DNA from: Gracilaria caudata
Lineage: Eukaryota > Rhodophyta > Florideophyceae > Gracilariales > Gracilariaceae
NCBI GenBank assembly: GCA_030374735.1
Contig: JASCIV010000288.1
Span: 1 to 26,174 of the forward strand
Length of the DNA: 26,174 bases
Direction: 5' to 3'
The position numbers and the translations under genes are program-made. Shown piece by piece: positions 17,178 through 25,300 of this stretch. The notes beneath the pieces are model-generated. The model was not told the DNA's origin. It saw only the letters and a program-made list of their open reading frames with translations, and made no database searches. Position 1 is the stretch's first letter, and each line of letters begins with the position of its first letter.

Positions 17178-18230
17178 CTACAAACCCGGAACAGCCTTGT
17201 CAGATCTGATACCCGAGGCAATCTCGTTCTCAGCTGAAACACACGAAGATGTCGTACACCTCTCTCTATGTCCGGAGCGCCATCCATCTCTCTGACATTG
17301 ACGAGAACAATAGGACACGGTTCGACAAGCGCCACACAACTTTGTACCACCTGCCTTTCCACAAAGGTCGCAAACCAGTCGAGAATCAGCCAGCTCGCGC
17401 TCAACCTCGGCAATAATAGTTTGAAGCTCAGGTCTTTTTGAGGACAAATCACGCGGACTGACACCCAAACGGTCCGGTTTTGATATATCAGCGCCAGCAC
17501 GAAGAAGCGTTCGAAAAGCGTCCTCGTTACCGCCAATAATACTAGAGACGACAATGTGTTCGCCAAACCTTGTCTTGGCATTTGGGTCAGCACCATACGA
17601 CACCAATACGCGTGCCATTCGCAGGGTAGTGGGGTTGCAAATAAAACTGGAGGCAATACTGAGAGGTGTGTATCCAGCAATATCACGAGAATCAACTCGA
17701 GCACCGGCTCGACACAAGGCGTGAACTACGTCAACATAATTGCTTGCCATGGGCTCCGAAATATTGGGACGAGAGCGCGCACTACAACAAACGTAATGCA
17801 AGGGAGAAAGCCTGAGCTTAGACAGACGTTGTTCAAGTAAATGAGTCATGGCAAACTGGTGACCAAGATGTTGGCTTTCACGCGCAGCTCGAATAAGGCG
17901 ATGAACAGAATGAACATCAGCTTCCCATGCGCAGCGATGTATACTATTCGACACACGTTGCTTGAGTACAGCATCTCTCGCATCAAGGCCAGTGGCCCAA
18001 GCCTTTCTCATGGGATGAAATGCTAGCGCCGAAAGTGGCGACTGATCGCCATCTCCATAAAGATCAGATTTCGCGGCATCCAAGGCTTGGTGCACGGATT
18101 GCCACTCGACAGGAGATAGGGGCGAGCTTAGATTGTTGCACAAAACATCGACAGACTGCCGAAAAACAGCGTCTGTAGCATCGCAGATGGAGGACGAGGT
18201 GGCGCGTGGGTTCGGTGGGGCACGTCTCAT
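17178..18230 (-). CDS. Ankyrin-repeat protein with C-terminal MYND zinc finger
   Basis: From the first in-frame ATG the protein has 350 residues. The N-terminal 150 residues have no recognised fold. The middle (about 150-270) carries three or four ankyrin repeats, visible as LSPLHYVCC, VVHALCRAGARVDSRDIAGYTPLSIA, MARVLVSYGADPNAKTRFGE and AFRTLLRAGADISKPDRLGVSP. A MYND zinc finger follows at 287-325 with the full ligand pattern: two CxxC pairs, CxxxC, then HxxxC. MYND fingers bind proline-rich peptides, and combined with ankyrin repeats they make a protein-interaction adaptor. No SET methyltransferase domain is present. The tail after the finger is 25 residues. It is convergent with the plastid-protein gene. 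The partner and process are unknown. Confidence 0.88.
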   Translation of the reverse strand: MRRAPPNPRATSSSICDATDAVFRQSVDVLCNNLSSPLSPVEWQSVHQALDAAKSDLYGDGDQSPLSALAFHPMRKAWATGLDARDAVLKQRVSNSIHRCAWEADVHSVHRLIRAARESQHLGHQFAMTHLLEQRLSKLRLSPLHYVCCSARSRPNISEPMASNYVDVVHALCRAGARVDSRDIAGYTPLSIASSFICNPTTLRMARVLVSYGADPNAKTRFGEHIVVSSIIGGNEDAFRTLLRAGADISKPDRLGVSPRDLSSKRPELQTIIAEVERELADSRLVCDLCGKAGGTKLCGACRTVSYCSRQCQRDGWRSGHRERCTTSSCVSAENEIASGIRSDKAVPGL

Positions 18231-18942
18231 ATCGAGTAGACAAGCGTTAAGCACGTGCGACGAGCAGCAACGAGAGGAGGTTTGCTACAAGTTAAGGACA
18301 GCCTTAGGCTGAAAGTGTCGGGGCGGAGGGTACAAAGGTAAACGGGTAAACAGTCAGCGGATGTACGGGCGAGCCGACTGCACATCCGCCGCGGCGTTAA
18401 ACTTTACAGAAATGCAAGATGCAGCGAGGGGCAGACAGACAGACTGTCTCTGCGTTGAGCCTGCTCGCGAGGCGGGTGTCTCTCGAGGCATGCAGTTTGT
18501 CAAAAACGGCTCATACAAACGAGCTGCGCGGCGTCGCGGCGGGAGCGACCGGGAAGAACGTGGAGAAGAGGGCGGACGTCATGGACGGCAGTGACGGGGG
18601 TGCAGTCGCCGCCGTTGCGTCGCACAACCGCCGCCGCGGCCGGGCGTGCGAGAGGTTGAGGGGCGACCCCCAATGCCAATGGCGGCGACGTGTGCTCGCA
18701 ACGATGCCAGGACTATTCTTGCACATGGCGAGATGCTTAGCCGTGCCACGTAGCACAGCGCGCACACCACAGAAGCGGCGCGGCATTCAATTCGCGCGCC
18801 ATGACAGTGAGAACAGAGCAACAACGAGGCCATCATCAGAGTTTAATCGCCTACACATACAGGCGTTCAACGAAACGCAACACGCACTACCTTCGTAAGA
18901 TACTGTACCAAGCTATGCAGAGAGGAGCAGAGGACACACAGT
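18231..18942. other. Intergenic region, GC-rich core
   Basis: These 712 bases lie between the APS kinase 3' end and the start of the ankyrin-MYND gene. The segment 18420-18800 is GC-rich and open in several frames on both strands, including an ATG-started plus-strand frame of 159 codons (18419-18898). Its Arg/Ala-rich translation has no domain, so it is probably not a gene. The left part should hold the ankyrin-MYND promoter. Confidence 0.4.
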
Positions 18943-19611
18943 TCATGCTGTGCCGTTGGCTACGTTCACACCATTCGCTTCGTTGTGCACAATGTCCTCA
19001 CGGTTTTCCACAATGCCCTTCTTCACCAAGTAGTCCAAAATGGCCTGCGCGCAGTCATTCACGCTTAGCTTATCCGTGTTGATTTTCACCTCCGGTTCTT
19101 CTGGTGCCTCATACGGGTCGCTGATACCAGTGAAGTTCTTAATCTCGCCCTTCCTTGCCTTCTTGTAAAGTCCCTTAGGGTCGCGCTTCTCCGCCACTTC
19201 AAGGGGCACGTCAACATGAACTTCGACAAACGGAATGCCCGCCTTATCATGAATCTGGCGCGCCACCTGACGATCCGCGATGTACGGTGAGATAAACGCG
19301 GAAGTGCTGATGACGCCCACGTCCGCCATAAGCTTGGCCACTTCTGAGATTCTTCGGATGTTCTCTTTGCGATCTTCGGCGCTGAAACCGAGGTTGCTGT
19401 TGAGCCCGAAGCGAATGTTATCGCCATCCAGACGGTATACTAGGTAGCCCTTCTTGAACATCATTTGCTCCAGGGCGACAGACACGGTAGACTTGCCCGA
19501 ACCAGACAGGCCAGTGAGCCAAACAGTCGCTCCGCGTTGCTTCAACATGGAGTACCGATGCTCCTTGGTGATAGCACCATCATGCCACACGATGTTAGTA
19601 GCGGTCGGCAT
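18943..19611 (-). CDS. Adenylyl-sulfate kinase (APS kinase)
   Basis: This 222-residue enzyme phosphorylates adenosine 5'-phosphosulfate with ATP to give PAPS, the sulfate donor for sulfotransferases. It begins with the typical TNIVWHDGAITKEHR segment. The Walker A loop GLSGSGKST is at 34-42, with DGDNIRFGLNSNLGFSAEDRKENIRRISEVAKL at about 62-94 and SAFISPY at 104-110. NFTGISDPYEAPEEPEVKINTD covers the lid and conserved C-terminal part. The length fits a stand-alone kinase, with no ATP sulfurylase fusion. An upstream in-frame ATG (19785) would add a basic, transit-peptide-like stretch of about 58 residues. However, a TATA box lies between the two ATGs, so transcripts from it would contain only the 19611 start. 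A plastid isoform from an upstream promoter cannot be excluded. It makes the substrate of the sulfotransferase at 2668-3618. Confidence 0.95.
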   Translation of the reverse strand: MPTATNIVWHDGAITKEHRYSMLKQRGATVWLTGLSGSGKSTVSVALEQMMFKKGYLVYRLDGDNIRFGLNSNLGFSAEDRKENIRRISEVAKLMADVGVISTSAFISPYIADRQVARQIHDKAGIPFVEVHVDVPLEVAEKRDPKGLYKKARKGEIKNFTGISDPYEAPEEPEVKINTDKLSVNDCAQAILDYLVKKGIVENREDIVHNEANGVNVANGTA

Positions 19612-20000
19612 TGTAAAGCAGTAAGACGCAGGTACGGAAAAAGGGGCAGGTTGTGTCGAAGTTGAGAGCACCGAAAGACGAGAGCACGCCACGGCAGGGA
19701 AGAAATCAGTTTGGCCGAGCAGCGCAGCTGCCGAGGGCGCTCTCCGTGTTATATAGCGGTTGCGGCGAGCCGGGTGTAAGGACATGCAAAACGCCGCGTC
19801 GGCTACAATGCGCAAAATTTCGGGCGACGGCGGTAGGACGCAGTGTAAGGCTCCTCTCGTCGAGTGTGTGGGAATCTCACATCATGTGGTGGCTGACGTG
19901 GCTGCGCCGGTGCGCTTGCGTGGTCGCTTTGGTCGTTTTATGATCATCGCGTATGATACATTGAGCGGTAGCGCTTACCGTATGCGCCCGACCTTCACTC
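19612..20000. other. Intergenic region carrying APS kinase promoter and O-mannosyltransferase 3' end
   Basis: These 389 bases separate two minus-strand genes. The left half holds the APS kinase leader and TATA box. The right half should hold the 3' UTR of the O-mannosyltransferase. The frame of the APS kinase stays open through the left half, which may be accidental or an alternative N-terminus. Confidence 0.5.
19749..19755 (-). promoter_or_regulatory. TATA box for APS kinase gene (TATATAA on the minus strand)
   Basis: The minus strand reads CGCTATATAACACGG here, a consensus TATA element about 140 bases before the APS kinase ATG at 19611. Transcription would be expected to start roughly 25-35 bases downstream, near 19720. 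This places the upstream in-frame ATG at 19785 outside the transcript. Confidence 0.6.
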
Positions 20001-21664
20001 TCAGTTCCAGCGCGGCAGCCATCGCAGCCTGTGCAGCTGCGCGGGGCTACGATGCAACCCGTACGTCCACGCCCTCCAGTAGTAAAACGCCCACGCCATG
20101 CATCCCGTGATCACAAAGCACAGCGGCGTTCGCACGCGCGACGGCACTCGTTCCAACCCTAACGCCGTCAGCAGGCACGCCATTTGTAGCGCAGGCAGTA
20201 CGTGATAAAGGAACGTGCACCTTTTCACCCCGATGTATGGCAAAAGGTTGAGCACCCAGCCGCACAGAAACACCGTCATCTGCAAGATACGTTCGCGAAG
20301 CTGCCTTGCTTTTTCACTGCCATGAGCGCGTTTCGCTCTTGATATCATCCACGGAGAGCTCACCACGGTCAGCACACAAGTGATCACCCCGACCAACGTC
20401 ACCACGCACAACGCAGGATTCATCAGCAGATAAATTTGCTCCCTCATTCCATTCGGTGCCGGATCGTCCAGATACAGAATGCCGCGCGCGTTCACAAGCC
20501 ATTCATACCATTTTGATTCCCATGCGTGTCGTTCCGTAATATCACGATTCGCTCGAAGCATTTCCCAATTCAGGTAACGAAAGTTCATCATGAACGAAGG
20601 GATTTTTTGGTTCGCGTCGTAATGTTCACTGCCATTCAACGTTCTTCTAAACGCCATTGGCATGAAAACGTCACCTGGTCCTGAGTTTGGAAGCAAGTAG
20701 AAATGGATCCAGAAGGAAGCGACGTAGATTGAGATGGCTACGACCGCCGCCAACATCATTTCTAATATGTCTAGTGGCGCTTTCGGAAATACTGCGCCTG
20801 TCAGTGACAAGATCGCAATCATCCCGGGTGCCACGATTGCCGTCCACTTCGTTGCTACAGCAAACGCCCCAAACACGGCTGTCAAGACTACAAAGAGATA
20901 CCGTCTCGGCGTGCTCTTAGGTGTCCTCCACATCAGCAAAGCAAACAGCAGCGAAAGCTGTATGTACAGAATGAGCTGTGCATCCGTGAGGATGAGACGA
21001 GATTCGACGCATAAAAGCGTGTCAAATAGTGCCATTGCGGCGCATGTTAACGAGACGGGCATTGATATAGACAGCGCTCTTGATGTGAGGAACAACACAC
21101 TTGGAATCATTGAGCCTAGCGTCGCGGAAAATGCTCGTTGTGGATAGTAACTTATTTCACCATATGGCTTTCCTAGCTGGTCAAATTTGAATGGGATTGG
21201 ATTGTATGACGTAAGTTTTGCTATGGCTGTTAGAGTTAGCTTTGCGAATGGTGGGTGAATGTCAAACAGATACTCCCCTCGAACATAATTATGTATGAAT
21301 GCTGCAAAGTGAAACTCATCAAAGACTTTGAGCGCAACAAGACGTCAGTCAATTGTGTGCAAAAGGCAGGTTTTCGCGATGGAGAAGACGCCATCATACC
21401 TATCTTTGCCGGGTGCCCCAGTTTGTAGAAGCGCGTGCATAGCGTGATGATGAACAGAGCAATCGCAACCACCACATCTGTACGAAACCGTGTTTTATCG
21501 ATCTGATTAAGCGGGGCGTCTGGTTTCAGGGCACGTATGCCAATGATTTCGCGGAGCGTGGCGAGAAAAGTGGATTGCTTCGCGCCGGTGCGACGAGAGG
21601 TGAGAGCTGAGCTAGACTTGATGGTGGGCTTGATTCTACGGCGACGCATCTTTGACGAATTCAT
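20001..21664 (-). CDS. Protein O-mannosyltransferase (GT39/PMT family), two exons, no MIR domain
   Basis: The exons are 21664-21400 and 21325-20001 and join to 529 residues. The enzyme moves mannose from dolichyl-phosphate mannose to Ser/Thr of proteins in the ER. A basic N-terminus leads to the first membrane segment (VVAIALFIITLCTRFYKLGHP). The catalytic loop follows, with the Asp-Glu pair in IVFDEFHF (residues 91-92) formed across the splice junction, then GEYLFDIHPPFAKL and PYGEISYYPQRAFSATLG, both family hallmarks. Multiple hydrophobic segments follow, then WESKWYEWLVNARGILY and a C-terminal membrane bundle with RCTFLYHVLPALQ. The lumenal MIR repeats found between the two halves in fungal and animal PMTs are missing: a stretch of only about 40 residues links FWIHFYLLPNSGPGD to NFRYLNWEMLRANRD. 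This makes it shorter than the usual 700-900 residues. Confidence 0.92.
21326..21399 (-). other. Spliceosomal intron (74 bases) in the O-mannosyltransferase gene
   Basis: The intron begins GTATGA after exon base 21400 and ends CTCAAAG before 21325. It interrupts a codon after its first base (phase 1). A branch-point-like ACTGAC lies about 20 bases before the acceptor. Removing it restores the conserved AKI-VFDEFHF sequence of the family; without splicing the frame runs into stops and the catalytic loop is lost. There is no strong pyrimidine tract. Confidence 0.9.
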
Positions 21665-21917
21665 TGAAGCAGTGACGAGAACTCGGAACTGGTGGAACGG
21701 AGTTTCTTGTTTGATGGACGTCGATCTAAAGTTACATGTCGGGGATGAACAGTCACTATGCGATGACGATTGGCCCTCTTTAATTCCAAGGACAGGTCAT
21801 TGCGGAAGAAGAATCGTTCTGCTGTCTTCTACGCATGGGCAACACACAATTACTTCAAAATGTCAATTACATCCTGCTCACTGTACTTGACACACCAACA
21901 CGATCACAATTTGTGAT

Positions 21918-22955
21918 TCACAAGTACGGCAACAGGCCTGCGCTTAACGCCTGCGAGAAGTGCTCGCGGTCGTCACCTCGCATGCGCCTGTAGCGCACTG
22001 CGCGGCGTCGCACACCGCGGTCCTTCTCGACGACGCCGTTCAGGCCTCGCATAATTCGTTTCCGACTCTCGTACGCCGGGCTTCCCATGGGAACTTCCAA
22101 CCGGTGATCGTGATCGCCATCTTCGTCCTCCCTTTCAAGCTCTTCCTCGGCGCCTTGTAGTAGCACTTTTTTCCTCTCCAGCTCCTTTCTGCGATTCATT
22201 GCATGAGCCTGTGCTAACGCTGAGTTTAGATCGCTGTTTGCGCTTGATAGTTGCGGCGGTTGGGCTAGCGCTTTCGTCTGATTCAGTTCTTTTTCTAGCG
22301 TAGTAAACATTCGACGGAATAATCTGACAAGATCTTGAAGATCTGTTTTAGAGATCAGTTCCTCGTCGTCTAGAATTGACTCTTTTGAGTCCCTTTCGGT
22401 GTCAGAATTGGGTTCTACCAAAGATGTATGAACCTCTTCCTCAATACCAAAATCTGCTGGATGATGCGGATCAACGTAAGCGCTCTGTTTCAACGACAAC
22501 GCTTCCTCATGATGCGTTGTCCTTTCTACAGAAGGGTGTGTTTCAAACTTATCGTCAACAGCTTCTGCGCCAGTGCCATTTTCACTATCCTCTTCATTGA
22601 CACCAATACCAAACAGTTTTGTGAAGGAAGTGAGCCAACCAGGTGCACTTGATTGCTGTTCGCGTGATGTGTCGTGCTCCTTTCGAGATTGCCTCGCCGC
22701 GCGTTTCAAATCATCTGCGCTCATATCACGACGTTCATGAGCGGTTTTGTATCTTTTGAAACCGTTTGGTCTCGTATGTGATACATCTCGAGTGTCGCGA
22801 TCTTCCGATATGCGTGATATATCGGACGCTGAATAAAGCCTTGCGGAGTGACGTTCTGGAATGTCGCTGACCGGTGTTGTCGATGCTAGTGTTAATAGAA
22901 TGGTGAGTACAAACGTTACACACGTTGTTTTGTTCGGCTTCATGCTGTGTAGCAT
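21918..22955 (-). CDS. Secreted or ER-lumenal acidic protein with coiled-coil region, unknown function
   Basis: This 345-residue protein has an N-terminal signal peptide: a short basic start followed by CVTFVLTILLTLAST (about residues 12-26). A second Met at residue 5 is an equally good start. The body is highly charged and hydrophilic, with many Arg-Asp/Glu patches, a Ser-rich middle and an acidic stretch. About residues 205-285 form a likely coiled coil (LVRLFRRMFTTLEKELNQTK, then a Lys/Glu-rich helix ERKKVLLQGAEEELERE). The C-terminus is basic and then hydrophobic (LSAGLLPYL). No catalytic motif, further membrane span or KDEL-type signal is visible. I do not recognise a family. It lies directly upstream of the O-mannosyltransferase in the same direction, 253 bases away, but with no evidence of a shared transcript. 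Its Ser/Thr-rich parts could be O-glycosylated. Confidence 0.65.
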   Translation of the reverse strand: MLHSMKPNKTTCVTFVLTILLTLASTTPVSDIPERHSARLYSASDISRISEDRDTRDVSHTRPNGFKRYKTAHERRDMSADDLKRAARQSRKEHDTSREQQSSAPGWLTSFTKLFGIGVNEEDSENGTGAEAVDDKFETHPSVERTTHHEEALSLKQSAYVDPHHPADFGIEEEVHTSLVEPNSDTERDSKESILDDEELISKTDLQDLVRLFRRMFTTLEKELNQTKALAQPPQLSSANSDLNSALAQAHAMNRRKELERKKVLLQGAEEELEREDEDGDHDHRLEVPMGSPAYESRKRIMRGLNGVVEKDRGVRRRAVRYRRMRGDDREHFSQALSAGLLPYL

Positions 22956-23222
22956 GGATGATCGGTTAGATTTGGTGGTTGAGATGGACAGTTAGTTTAC
23001 TGGGATGTTCTCGTTGGATGACATTAGATTGGGGCGAAAGAGCGCATGGCTTTTCATGAGTGCTGCGGTGGTCCGTGCAATTTGAATGGGTTTGAGGGTG
23101 GTGATCGGCAGTGGCTGATGACGTCGGAATTGAAGGCTTGGACACGGCGCCTTTGCACGACGTTACAGCGAATTACCTTGAGGAACGTACAGTCGCTTGG
23201 AACGCCCCTCATGGAAGTTTCA

Positions 23223-25148
23223 TTAGGACGAGTTCTTCTTTCGAAACTGATAAAGCCTGTTCTTCACGACTCTGTTTTGAAAGCGCAATGCAATGGGAAG
23301 CGCTTCATTAGCTATGTCGTGGATCACATCTGCGTTAAGCTCTTCTGGGCATTCGTTTGTAAGCGAATACAAAGTGGTACTCATTGTTTGCTGCGCAGAG
23401 TTGTTCGGTTGAATTAGGAACACACTGTGAGAATCCATCCGTAACCCTGGGAAAGACATTTTCCTACCACGCTGCACCATGACGCCGAAACCCTTCTTGT
23501 ACAGAGTTTCTCCAAATTCCCACATGAGATGTGCTGAATGTTTCTCATGCTTGTGCTCTGCTACAAACTCCAACCACAGATCGCGGGCCTCTTGACATGT
23601 TGGCTTTGTATACACAATGGTTCTTCCAGTCTTTCGCATCATTCGCCCGAAAAAGCTCGCACCATTGTTTTCCGGGGAAGACAGCTTGCCGTTCATTACA
23701 AATCCGTTAAAGAGTGGTCCAGATTGAGTGTCTTTCATACATACGCGATAGCTGCTCGCGTATTGATTAGTAAGCTCCTCATATCCCTTCCACCCAGTGT
23801 TCAACAATTCTTGGTAATAGTCGCTTACGTTTCCGGCCCTTGAGTTAACAGCGTTTCTTATACTGTTGATGTGGTCTATAAACGCGGCCAATGGCCTCAT
23901 TGGCATTCGGCGACACAAGTTGGCGAGATTCCTAGCTACTTCGTGTGAACGGGAGCCTTCGAGTGTTCGGAGATCATGCAGACTAATAGCAAACACATTT
24001 TTCTTGGCAAAAGCTCTGCTCGCTCCGGTAATACTTGGCCAATTGAGCTCCACAATTTCCTGAAGTACTTCAGTATTGGCGGTGTGATTAACGGTAAGAA
24101 CAAGCACCAACATAGAGATCATGGAATTTCCGAACAAGTCTTTGTACGTTTGTAAGCTTTTCCAAACGGCCGCATCGAGACCTCCGTCAACGTTGATAGT
24201 CATCACGAACGAACTTGCAATTTGAAGGGCCCTTACATGATCTTCAATATCCGCTTTGTATAATACATCTAGTTCATCCTTGTCATAAAGCCCTGGTGTG
24301 TCACATATTTCTGTTACCCATTGAGTGTTTCCCTCTACATGAACAATGTCACATCTTTCAACTCTCACAGTACCGGTGACGCCTTTCGATTCGTGAAAAA
24401 TGCTTCTTCCAGCAAGAGCGTTTCCCAACGTTGACTTGCCACTTCTAGTCTTCCCCAGCAAAAAGACTCTGCGTTTCTCATCCCAATCATGTCGATTGTA
24501 CTTTTCTGTGCTTGGTTTAAGAATTACTATCATCTTGTCTTCTTCTAGAGCTTCTACAGAACATTCATCGGCACTTGCAAGCTTAACGTCAGCAGACAGA
24601 GAGCACACCATTGTCAGGATGTTCAACAAAGCTGCGGAGCAAAAGGTTTCGATTCCTACATCGTATTTTCCTCGAATCTGCAGCGCAATGTATGAAGACT
24701 TGGGTGCAGATACTGCCTGCGTGCTGCGGTAGAACCTATCGATCCTTTTGATGATTTCTTCCATTTGCTCTGAAGAATCTCCACCGAAGCCAAGAACGGC
24801 GTCCGAACCGAAGTGTTTGTATTTGACAAACACTCCAAAAACGACCTTATTCTTACTCTTCCTTGTCCTAGCTTCGATAAAGCCCAGCAATTTGACGAGA
24901 AGCCGGAGCTTTTCAGATGGAATATCCGTCTCCGTAGGTGAGAGGGTATCATGTTCTTGTTGGATTCCGGTCAATCCCTCGATGTCTTTGTTGCTCTCTT
25001 CTACGTACTGCTCCAGATGATGTTCTTCTTCCTGAGTTTGACAATGTTGTTGACGAAGGTTACTTTCAGCCGGTGCATTGCATTGTAGAACGTTGGCCAA
25101 AGCAATAAGGTCTGCTAAGAATCCAACAGGATCCACGAGGTATGACAT
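23223..25148 (-). CDS. AIG1/GIMAP-like GTPase with long N-terminal extension
   Basis: This 641-residue protein starts at the ATG at 25148. The central GTPase domain (about 226-430) opens RRVFLLGKTRSGKSTLGNALAG, with the P-loop GKTRSGKST at 232-240. GVTGT (256-260) supplies the switch Thr, and the G3 motif DTPGLYD is at 283-289. The pattern is that of the AIG1/GIMAP branch of TRAFAC GTPases, which form membrane or vesicle scaffolds and are linked to immunity in plants and vertebrates. The usual G4 TKxD is replaced by LTVNHT (351-356), so guanine recognition may be altered. About 225 residues precede the GTPase: a Glu/Gln-rich coil, then a compact alpha/beta stretch (about 95-215) that I cannot assign. 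About 200 residues follow without a recognised domain or membrane anchor. Exons upstream of 25148 might extend the N-terminus. Confidence 0.8.
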   Translation of the reverse strand: MSYLVDPVGFLADLIALANVLQCNAPAESNLRQQHCQTQEEEHHLEQYVEESNKDIEGLTGIQQEHDTLSPTETDIPSEKLRLLVKLLGFIEARTRKSKNKVVFGVFVKYKHFGSDAVLGFGGDSSEQMEEIIKRIDRFYRSTQAVSAPKSSYIALQIRGKYDVGIETFCSAALLNILTMVCSLSADVKLASADECSVEALEEDKMIVILKPSTEKYNRHDWDEKRRVFLLGKTRSGKSTLGNALAGRSIFHESKGVTGTVRVERCDIVHVEGNTQWVTEICDTPGLYDKDELDVLYKADIEDHVRALQIASSFVMTINVDGGLDAAVWKSLQTYKDLFGNSMISMLVLVLTVNHTANTEVLQEIVELNWPSITGASRAFAKKNVFAISLHDLRTLEGSRSHEVARNLANLCRRMPMRPLAAFIDHINSIRNAVNSRAGNVSDYYQELLNTGWKGYEELTNQYASSYRVCMKDTQSGPLFNGFVMNGKLSSPENNGASFFGRMMRKTGRTIVYTKPTCQEARDLWLEFVAEHKHEKHSAHLMWEFGETLYKKGFGVMVQRGRKMSFPGLRMDSHSVFLIQPNNSAQQTMSTTLYSLTNECPEELNADVIHDIANEALPIALRFQNRVVKNRLYQFRKKNSS

Positions 25149-25300
25149 GCGAAACGAATGGAAACAAATACTGAGTGACTGATATCAAAAGCTCCCCGTT
25201 TTTCAGTTTGGAACGTTTTAGAATGGCATTGAAGCTAAGGTTTCGTGTGGCACCTTCCCGAGGACAGTTCCGCTCGTTCCGCACGTTTTGGATCCGGCGT

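Noticed and set aside
18419..18898. Plus-strand ATG frame of 159 codons
   Set aside because: GC-rich DNA open in several frames on both strands; Arg/Ala-rich translation with no domain or conserved look. Mentioned only in the intergenic entry.
19612..19815. N-terminal extension of APS kinase to 19815
   Set aside because: Its first codon is TTG, and the only upstream ATG (19785) lies before the TATA box. Kept as a hypothesis, not as the annotated start.
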